Origin: Umbilicaria muhlenbergii
Taxonomy: Eukaryota > Ascomycota > Lecanoromycetes > Umbilicariales > Umbilicariaceae
Length of the DNA stretch: 64,000 bases
Assembly: GCA_000611775.1 (NCBI GenBank)
Contig: KK106984.1
Span: forward strand, 2,266,580 to 2,330,579
Reading direction: 5' to 3'
This document shows positions 56,626 to 64,000 of the stretch, piece by piece (positions within the stretch are counted from its first letter, which is position 1; each line of letters starts with the position of its first letter). The notes beneath the pieces were generated by a model, which was given only the letters and a program-made list of their open reading frames with translations, was not told where the DNA came from and ran no database searches. The translations under genes were made by a program, and so were the position numbers.

Positions 56626-58379
56626 ATGAAGCTTCTCGCATCCTCGCTCGTTGTTGGAGCAGCTTCCGCAGCTATCGCACCGCAACAGCATGTTTTCCAG
56701 CCACCAAAGCAGTTCTTCGATTCAGCATGGTCCAAACCTCTCCACAAGCTCCAGGATTCGCTAAAGTATCTCTCCGCAGAGACTCGAGCTGTCTGGGATG
56801 AGGTTGCCATGTTGTACCCTGAGGCGATGAACAAGGCCAGCTTCTTCTCATTACCGAAGAAACACACTCGCCGACCGGACAGCGAGTGGGACCACATCAC
56901 CAAGGGTGCCGATGCCCAGAGTGTCTGGGTGATGAACGAAGGAGAGAAGGAGTCAGATGTCGATGGAAAGCTGGAAGCCTACAATCTCAGGACCAAAAAG
57001 ATCGATCCAAGTGCTCTTGGCGTAGACCCGGGTGTCAAGCAGTACAGCGGGTATTTGGATGATGAAGAGAACGACAAGCACCTATTCTATTGTATGCTAT
57101 CTATACTCAACGACGTTGATGTCGAAGCTGCTAACGTACCCAACAGGGTTCTTTGAGTCAAGAAATGACCCGAAGACCGACCCAGTCGTCTTGTGGCTCA
57201 ATGGTGGCCCTGGCTGCTCATCGCTGACTGGGCTCTTCCTTGAGCTCGGCCCATCAAGCATCGACGAGAACCTCAACATGGTCTATAATCCATACTCTTG
57301 GAACTCGAACGCTTCAGTCATCTTCCTCGACCAACCTGTCAATGTTGGCTTCTCCTACAGTGGAAAATCCGTCAGCAACACGGTCGCCGCCGGTAAGGAC
57401 GTTTACGCCCTTCTAACCCTCTTCTTCAAACAATTTCCCGAATACGCACACCAAGACTTCCACATCGCCGGAGAGTCGTACGCCGGTCATTATATCCCAG
57501 TGTTCACAGCTGAGATCCTCAGTCACAAGAAGACCAACATCAACCTGAAATCAGTTCTCATCGGCAACGGTCTGACTGATGGCTTAACCCAGTATGAGTA
57601 CTACAGACCAATGGCCTGCGGCGATGGTGGCTGGCCGGCTGTCCTCGACGCATCCGAATGCCAAGCCATGGACAATGCTCTTCCCCGCTGCCAGTCTCTG
57701 ATCGAGAACTGCTACGAAAGCGGGAGTGTTTGGTCTTGCGTTCCCGCGTCCATATACTGCAACAACGCTCTCCTCGCTCCATACCAGCGTACCGGGCAGA
57801 ACGTCTACGATGTACGTGGCAAGTGCGAGGACAGTGGCAATCTGTGCTATAAGCAACTTGGTTGGATTACCTCATGGCTCAACAAGAAGGAAGTGATCAA
57901 GGGTCTTGGTGCTGAAGTCGATAACTATGAGAGCTGCAACTTCGATATCAACAGGAACTTCTTGTTCCAGGGTGATTGGATGCAGCCGTTCCACCGCTTG
58001 GTACCGGCTATTCTTGAGAGGATCCCGGTGTTGATCTATGCTGTAAGACAGATTTCTCTTTTACCCCAATCTCTCCTATGGTCTCGCAGCCTTGCTAACA
58101 AGTCTGTTGGCATCAAAGGGTGACGCGGACTTCATCTGCAACTGGCTCGGCAACCATGCCTGGACGGAAGCGCTCGAGTGGCCAGGGAAGAAGGCTTTCA
58201 ACAAGGCCGACCTTACCGATCTCAAACTCGGCGGGAGCGGTAGGAAGACTGGTGCGGTTAAGAGCAGTGGCAACTTTACCTTCATGCGACTTCACGCGGG
58301 TGGGCACATGGTGCCCCTTGATCAGCCCGAGAGTAGCTTGGATTTTTTCAATCGCTGGATCGGGGGTGAGTGGTTCTAG
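56626..58379 (+). CDS. PRC1: Vacuolar carboxypeptidase Y
   Basis: Three exons (56626-57091, 57147-58042, 58119-58379) join to 540 residues, close to the usual fungal length of about 543. The start is a signal peptide ([18 protein letters not shown]). A propeptide follows up to about residue 130. The S10 family core has [20 protein letters not shown] (substrate-binding), [15 protein letters not shown] with catalytic Ser266, [15 protein letters not shown] carrying the catalytic Asp region right after an intron, and [16 protein letters not shown] with catalytic His near 517. It removes C-terminal residues from peptides in the vacuole. N-glycosylation motifs are present (for example NAS, NFT). 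The mature enzyme normally has several disulfides, and the Cys-rich middle ([23 protein letters not shown]) is intact. Confidence 0.96.
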
Positions 58380-59084
58380 ATCGTTGGGGAGAGGGAAGCC
58401 CTCGCTGGAATGGTGGAGGTGAAAGAGAAGGACGAGTAATTAGTAAGAGTTGGGAATTTGTATGGGTACGGTACATTGGGCGGCTATGGAGGCTGGATAA
58501 GTGGCATAACAGGTTTTGTTGGATACCAATGCAAGGGCGGTGTCCATGGTAATTAGGTACTGTTGATTTTCGAAAGTTATAACTGCATATGCCACGCTTT
58601 CCCTTTTCTTGAAGAATATGTGAGCGGTATTGAGTGACGGGCCCTTTTCCGTAAATAGACCTTGAATCTGCTATCTCAGCGTCTAGCCTTCCGGCACAGT
58701 TTATATTCTAGTCCGCTAACAGCTGGCCTCCAGAGTATTCGTGAGTTCGCACATACGGTGCCTGATGTATAGAACCTACAGACCAAGTAGCATAAACACA
58801 TCATAAATACCGATGTATCACCGCTTCACATCCAGCCCAAAAAATCCTCACCTCAACCACATCCGCATCCACAGAAAAAAGACCGATATGCCATCCCGCT
58901 TACCCCAATATTAACCGCGCAAGATCCCACACTTTCGCCCGCTCGCAACAAGGTATCCAAATGCCGTCCACAAAAAAAAAATCCAACAAACATAACACGC
59001 CCATCCATTCTTCCCTCCTCCCTCCACCCTTCCAATCACTCCATCTCCACCCCCCTCTCCATCTCCATCTCCATCTCCCCCCCC
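58380..59084. other. Intergenic, convergent 3' ends
   Basis: 705 bp between converging genes. The right part is strongly C-rich on the plus strand and joins the C-rich gene end and assembly gap. No gene is supported. Confidence 0.5.
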
Positions 59085-60854
59085 TCATCCATCCCCATCC
59101 CCAACACCTCCCCCACCACCGCCGCCCCCGNNNNNNNNNNNNNNNNNNNNNNNNNNNNNNNNNNNNNNNNNNNNNNNNNNNNNNNCCCCGACCCCTCCAA
59201 CAGCCTCCGTCACCGCCGCCACCGCCCCCGCCCCCACGTCCCCAACGCGCGAAGCCACAGACGCAGGCACACTCAGTGCCGGCGACGGCACCGGCATCGG
59301 CATCGGTGTTGCAGCCGGTGTGACGAACGCACTGATCGACAGCACCAGCACCAGCAAACTGAGCGCGACAATGGCGATGTTGCGCCCGTCGCGCGCGGCG
59401 AGGTAGATGTAATTTTTCAGGAGGTCCGAGAGCGGGATGACCGGTTGCTGCGTCTGCGTCTCCGTCTTCGTCGTTGCACGCGACGAGTGAGGGCGGGAAG
59501 AGCGCGCACGCGGCGGAGAGGCGTGCGGCTCGTGTGGGTACGGGGGAGTGATATCACCGTGGTGGCGCCACCCGTCCCCAAACGCCCGGGGCGCGTCGTC
59601 GCCATAGATCTCGCGGAGGCGGGCCTCGTCTCTCGTCCGTGATGGCGTTTTCTCCCCCCGACCATCGCCGTCGTTGGCGTAGACGTTCCCATCCTCCATA
59701 AGTCCGGTATCCAGCATCCCCCCGTCTCTCCCGTGTCCTTCCATTTCCTCCATTTCCTCCTCCGCCCGCCTCAGTTCCAGTTCGCGGCGCAGCTCCTCGC
59801 TCATCCACGGGCTGATTTCCACGTCGACCCGCTCCATCTCCCGCCACGCCGCGCCCCACGCCCCCGCCCGCATCAGCCCGTTCGCGGCGTAGATCTTGAT
59901 GTCCCAGCGCCGATCCCCCCTCCCGCTTCCCAGGCGGCCGTCTCGGATCCGGCGCCCGCAGTCGGCGCAGATGTCCGCGTCGTCGTCGGCCCCGTCGTCG
60001 GCATCGGCATCGGCGTCGTCGTCGGCATCAACCATCATCTCCTCTTCCGTCGCGGGATCCAGGTGGAAATGCCCGCATTTGAGAATGCGCGGGAGAGACA
60101 GGTCGAGCGATTCCAACAGCCGCTCTTCCAGCAGGTCGTAGTCTTCGCGCGGGTGCGGGATGAGTATCCCCCGCGCCAGGACGGTGGGGGTGCTTTTTTC
60201 CCGCAGGAGTTTGTAGTTGGCGAGAATTGCGGGGGGGAGGACGCGCGTGAGCAGCGAGGCCGAGTAGAGGGTCTCGGCCGGGGGGGGCAGGAGCGTCACG
60301 TGCAGCAGGATGAGCGGGTATTCCTTCTTCGGCTTCTTGGTCGGGCTGAGTTTCGAGGGGGAGCGCGGGGTGCTGTGCTGGGAGCGGGTCGTCGTCGATT
60401 GCGGGGTTCCGTTTCGAGACGGGGTGGGGAATTTCTGGTAGCGTTGTTGCGACGAGGAGGGGGTTATGAGGAAAGGGGGGGGGGTGGTTTCCATTTGGAT
60501 GGCTCGGATGGAGGACGGGTTGCGGAAGGGGGAGCGCGTTTTGAGCGGGGTGAAGGATGGCGAGGGCACGCGGCGGTCGGGGGGGAGTGAGGCCGTGTGG
60601 GGTTCGGAGGCTAGGGTCGAGATGTCGTCGGAGGAGTGGCGGGAGGTGGCGGGGGAGCTGTGGCGGGAGATGGGGTCGAAGATGGCTTCGTCTGGGTCGC
60701 TGGAGTGGGGGGCGGAGCCGGAGTGGGCTTCATCGTCGTCGGTGTAGGGTTCGATGCTCTCTATCGGATGATCGTAGGCTTCCGAATTCTCTGCATGCGG
60801 AACGGGGTGGGGGTTGTGGTAGCTCTGGAAATCTTGTATCGATGTGCGGTCCAT
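59085..60854 (-). CDS. Conserved fungal one-pass membrane protein
   Basis: One frame of 589 codons, counting a 55-base gap as codons of unknown size, starting MDRTSIQDFQSYHNPHPVPH. The N-terminal third is Ser/Pro-rich. The conserved core has YPLILLHVTLLPP, LARGILIPHPREDYDLLEER, LSLPRILKCGHFHLDP, DICADCGRRIRDGRLGSGRG, RRWDIKIYAANGLMRAGAWG and AAWREMERVDVEISPWM. These match a fungal family often labelled 'pathway-specific nitrogen regulator', a name with weak experimental basis. A Cys pair (CADC) and an upstream Cys-His pair (CGHFH) could bind metal. One membrane segment lies near residues 500-520 (IAIVALSLLVLVLSISAF). Everything after the gap is a poly-Gly tail that may be an assembly effect. 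The coding strand is C-rich at the start and G-rich at the end. Confidence 0.8.
   Translation of the reverse strand: MDRTSIQDFQSYHNPHPVPHAENSEAYDHPIESIEPYTDDDEAHSGSAPHSSDPDEAIFDPISRHSSPATSRHSSDDISTLASEPHTASLPPDRRVPSPSFTPLKTRSPFRNPSSIRAIQMETTPPPFLITPSSSQQRYQKFPTPSRNGTPQSTTTRSQHSTPRSPSKLSPTKKPKKEYPLILLHVTLLPPPAETLYSASLLTRVLPPAILANYKLLREKSTPTVLARGILIPHPREDYDLLEERLLESLDLSLPRILKCGHFHLDPATEEEMMVDADDDADADADDGADDDADICADCGRRIRDGRLGSGRGDRRWDIKIYAANGLMRAGAWGAAWREMERVDVEISPWMSEELRRELELRRAEEEMEEMEGHGRDGGMLDTGLMEDGNVYANDGDGRGEKTPSRTRDEARLREIYGDDAPRAFGDGWRHHGDITPPYPHEPHASPPRARSSRPHSSRATTKTETQTQQPVIPLSDLLKNYIYLAARDGRNIAIVALSLLVLVLSISAFVTPAATPMPMPVPSPALSVPASVASRVGDVGAGAVAAVTEAVGGVGXXXXXXXXXXXXXXXXXXXGGGGGGGGVGDGDG
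59131..59185. other. Assembly gap (55 N)
   Basis: Unknown bases between CCCCCG and CCCCGACC, inside the 3' end of the membrane-protein frame. The frame across the gap cannot be trusted. Confidence 0.95.
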
Positions 60855-61741
60855 TTAGATAGTTGACTTTGTCGGAATCGGTCGCATCAGTAGATGGGAC
60901 AGAAATCTGCCTGCTAGATTAATTGAGCGCACTTGAACCAAGAGGGCGTGTCTCAAACTCAATGTAGATCTGGCACGTGGGTCTGAGAGGAATGAGAGAT
61001 ACGGTTCAACGGTCAAAGACAATGATGATTGTTGTTGCTGAAATCCAGCCCTTTCCTCTTTGGGAAGCTGCTGTTGCCCGGGCAACAACGCAAACCCCCC
61101 ACAAGCTAGGCCTTGTGCTTGGTCCTTTCACAAAGTCAGAGGCCCCTTCGTCATCAAACAATAACTACGAATGGTGCGTCAGTAATGAGTCTAGCAGCGG
61201 AGTTCATGAGTTCAGTCATTCTGTCACCGTCGCCAGGATCGAAGAGCCTAATGCTGTCAAAGGGCGGCCAAGCTATTCAGTAAAACGGTGCACATGTCGG
61301 GAATAAATCAGATAAAGAGATACATGTCACATATTCGTGTTATCTGATTCTACTTGATAATCATATCTCTAGCTAGCTAGCTTTCTGTATCCCAAATTTT
61401 ACCAATGCGCTTTCCCGAGCCCATAGGGTACATCATGAAAAACCAGATCATATGCCCTTGCCAAGCATAACCGTCAGATCCCAGTATGCTGGTTCCGATG
61501 ACGTTTTATGCTGAGGGCCTACCTATCGTCGACAGCTTAGCAGACAGCGTGGGTCTTGCCAGTCTTGCCTTGCAGCGAGTGTTTCTCATCTTTGTATGAC
61601 GGGTGGTTATGCTTCGACTTGCCCGATGCGGTATGTTTCTTAACGTGCCTGTGGTTGAAGTACTGTCAGCTCTCTTCAACGACTTTGATTGCCGACGAAG
61701 GGTGGATCGCCGTGAATATAAGGAAGCATCCTGGGTGAAAC
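60855..61741. other. Intergenic, membrane-protein promoter
   Basis: 887 bp between two minus-strand genes. It contains the X-box palindrome at 61073-61086. No gene is supported. Confidence 0.5.
61073..61086. promoter_or_regulatory. Perfect RFX-type X-box palindrome
   Basis: The 14 bases GTTGCCCGGGCAAC form a perfect palindrome that fits the RFX consensus GTNRCC-N0-3-RGYAAC with both half-sites exact. It lies about 220 bp upstream of the minus-strand membrane-protein start (60854). RFX1/Crt1-type factors in fungi bind such sites. Actual binding is inferred from the sequence only. Confidence 0.6.
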
Positions 61742-63300
61742 TCACTGAGTGTGTTGCTTCAACCTCTGCTCATCCATGCCATCGAGGGTCTGGACCGCTA
61801 GTTTGATATCGGCCACCAACTGATCGCATCTGGCCCGGCTGAAGTCCTCCCTCACCACCACGCGCATAAGTTTGAGCGACTCGGAATGTGGTGCCATAGT
61901 ATACGCCGGCACCACCCACCCTCTCTCTCTCAACTGATGCGCCACGGCAAACTCGTCGTAGTGATGCTTGTGCTTGGGGTCCAGTCTGAAAGCAACCAAC
62001 GGTAAGCCTTCACCAGAGCCTTTGCTCATAATAATGAAGCCGAGCTGCTTGAGCGAGGCAGCAAGGTAGTCAGCCGTACGGGTGAGGTTGTTCATGATGG
62101 AGCGATACCCATGCTTGCCAAGGCGGATCATCTGGTAGTACTGGCCGATGACTTGGGAGGCACCTTTGGAGAAGTTGAGTGTGAAAGATGCTTGATCCGC
62201 ACCAAGATAATTAATGTTAAAGACGAGCTCTTTGGGAAGGAATTCCGGGGAGCGCCAGACGACCCAGCCGACACCGGGATAGACCTGGGTAGACATTAGC
62301 CGTGACAGGTTGCAAAACGAAGTCACACCTATAGAGGAGAAATCAAAGGACTTACCAAGCCGTACTTGTGGCCGGAAACATTGATTGAGATGACCTTTTC
62401 AAGACGGAAATCCCACTCCAGCTCTGGCTTCACAAAGGGAACAACAAAGCCTCCACTGGCGGCATCGACGTGGATGGGACAGTCGATATTCTTCTTTACC
62501 AACAGATCGTTAATAGCCTTGACGTCTTCGTACTCGCCAGTGTATGTGGTCCCAATAATGGCGCAAATACCAATGGTGTTCTCGTCCACCAGCTTCACGG
62601 CTTCTTCAGGATCGATGACATAGCGATCCTTGGTGCAGTAGACATACTTCTCCTCCACATCAAAGTACCTTGCGGCTTTCTCCCAGCATACTTGTACAGC
62701 CGAGTTCATGACAATGTTCGGTTTCGAATAGTCCTTGCCCTCTGCCTTGCGCTTGTTCTGCCAGCGCTTTTTCATGGCCAGAGTGCCCAACATGATCGCT
62801 TCGGAAGAGCCAACGGTCGAGGTACCCATGGCATTTTCATCTAAGCTGGTGGGAGCATTGAACATCCGGGCGATCATGGAGACGCAGCGGTTTTGGATTT
62901 CAGCAGTCTGGGGATATTCTTCGTAGTCGATGAAATTTTTGGGCAAGGCTTCAGCCATCAACTTCTCCGCCTCTTCTTCCTGTTGCGGTGTCAATCAAGC
63001 CACTCCGAGCATCGGAAGGGTACATGTAATCACCATGTAAGTCGTAACGAAACTGGCTAGGTTCAGCATGGGATTCCCGTCTAAGCTCAACTCATCCTTG
63101 ATCATGCGGTACGCAACGTCCTTGGGCATTTCAGTCTCGGGCATCTCATGTTTGGGTAGATCTTCTGCGGCAAACTTGGATCCATAGACTGAGGCAGTGA
63201 CTTCGTCGTCGGAAGGTTTCTCGAATTGGACCTTTTCCATGCCCTTGACCAAGGGGGAATTGACTTGGTCGTCATTGGGAACGCTTGCAAGATGAACCAT
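61742..63300 (-). CDS. GAD1: Glutamate decarboxylase
   Basis: Three exons (63300-63034, 62979-62356, 62284-61742) join to 477 residues starting [20 protein letters not shown]. It belongs to the group II PLP decarboxylases: [50 protein letters not shown] (Asp and Ala contacting PLP) and NVSGHKYGL, whose Lys294 forms the Schiff base at the very end of exon 2. After the splice [17 protein letters not shown] and [19 protein letters not shown] follow. It converts glutamate to GABA and CO2, consuming a proton, and feeds the GABA shunt in the cytosol. Fungal GADs are often longer at the N-terminus (about 510-580), so an upstream start outside the seen frame is possible. The upstream sequence contains a polypyrimidine tract on the coding strand. 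Confidence 0.95.
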
Positions 63301-64000
63301 CGTCGCGGTGATGTATTCGCAATTGAGCACACGGGGGTGCTTCTGGTTCTAGAAGGCTAGTTGAACAAGACTGCTTTTGTGAAAAGGCCAGAGAGTGGGT
63401 AACGTGAGTAGAGAGAGATGAGCGAAAGTTGAGCGGAGAGAAGAGAGAAGAGAGAAGAGAAAAGAGAGAAAGGGAAAGTGGTGGGTGGACAGCCGGGATG
63501 GAGCTGTTACGTCGACGGCGGCGGGGTGAGCCTACCGAGCCTAGCTCAAATTACGATGCAACAAGCAAGTTGCCACGCTTATCTGCGCTGGGAATCACCT
63601 TGGCAAAAGCTTGAACGAGCTTGTAGGGACTCTAAGGCACGGTACGCTACAGTCCAGCTTCAGCGTCATCAGCACCTAAATCCTGGTCTTCCACCGCTGT
63701 TGAAATGCCAGGTGGGAATATATCTACATGATGGAAAACATTCAATGCCCCTCTCCCGTCCATGATGTTCGAACCTCAGAGAAGCAACAAGGAAATGGCC
63801 GTTCCGTCCTCAAGATTCCCATTACCGTGATTCGGCATTCATGGACCGGTGCTCTGATTGGTGGGCCTGCGTATTGCCGGCAAACAGGTATTTGTGCGCT
63901 GAGCCGACCTCTGACCGCTCGCCCCAGAACCACGCTTTCGCCTCACCTTTCCACGCAGCTAGACGAGCCGAACACGCAAGAGGGCATTTTCTCGTCAATT
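63301..64000. promoter_or_regulatory. GAD1 upstream region to right edge
   Basis: 700 bp upstream of GAD1 (minus strand). It contains the GA/CT tract listed separately. No other gene is supported up to the edge of the window. Confidence 0.5.
63425..63480 (-). repeat. Polypurine (GAGA) tract, CT-rich on GAD1 coding strand
   Basis: About 50 bp of GAGAAGA-type purine repeats on the plus strand give a CT-rich block on the minus strand, 125-180 bp upstream of the GAD1 start. Such pyrimidine tracts are common before transcription starts in filamentous fungi. It could also form unusual DNA structure. Confidence 0.7.

Noticed and set aside
59733-60590. 285-codon plus-strand frame opposite the membrane-protein gene
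   Set aside because: Antisense shadow; the minus-strand protein has conserved family motifs and this one does not.

Overview
The window is 64 kb of nuclear DNA from a filamentous ascomycete (Pezizomycotina; Dothideomycetes is my best guess from protein style, not proven). Reasons: genes lie densely on both strands; most are cut by 44-85 nt GT-AG introns; and the set is typically fungal: Hsp104, a GAF hybrid histidine kinase, a Zn2Cys6 regulator, carboxypeptidase Y, a DUF2293 protein, a cytosolic GH13 amylase. Two assembly gaps (26762-26849 and 59131-59185) lie in C/G homopolymer-rich sequence. I see no rRNA, no CRISPR array and no recognisable intact mobile element.

Layout. 1-2.2 kb: gene-free, with a degenerate tRNA-Ala-like relic and a 640-bp CTTTGGAACCTC-type minisatellite. 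2.3-8 kb: a UBA-like acidic protein (+), an unknown protein (-) and a DUF2293 protein (-). 8.5-15.4 kb: GAF-HisKA-HATPase-REC histidine kinase (+) and a putative cyclase (-). 16.6-23 kb: heat-shock element, HSP104 (+) and an RDH54/RAD54B-type SNF2 translocase (+). 23.8-29.7 kb: EBP-type sterol isomerase (-), a gap-containing secreted protein (-), DUF2235 hydrolase (-). 32-41 kb: poly(A) polymerase (-), MetX-like hydrolase (-), flavin reductase-like protein (+), alpha-amylase (+). 42.7-44.8 kb: Zn2Cys6 factor (-). 44.8-49.3 kb: the longest gene-poor stretch. 49.3-58.4 kb: mitochondrial phosphate carrier (+), RPS18 (+), SDO1/SBDS (-), a HAD-like protein with an internal four-copy repeat (+), carboxypeptidase Y (+). 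59-63.3 kb: conserved one-pass membrane protein (-) and glutamate decarboxylase (-).

The genes do not form an obvious pathway cluster. They are a mix of housekeeping functions (translation, ribosome maturation, mRNA polyadenylation, phosphate import, DNA recombination, proteostasis) and sensing or metabolism genes. Exon joins were worked out by hand from splice sites and reading frame; for most genes the summed exon length is a multiple of three.

The most interesting signals are: (i) very small exons carrying catalytic or zinc-binding residues (11 nt in the amylase, 13 nt in the Zn2Cys6 factor, 27 nt in the sterol isomerase, 37 nt in the kinase), with a catalytic or phospho-acceptor codon at or across a splice junction in several genes; (ii) a repeated switch within single genes from C-rich to G-rich coding strand, seen in four genes, two of which also hold the assembly gaps; (iii) a HAD-like protein whose cap region carries four copies of a 54-57 residue repeat; (iv) two compact promoter palindromes, including a perfect RFX-type X-box. 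I found no clearly new multi-gene system.
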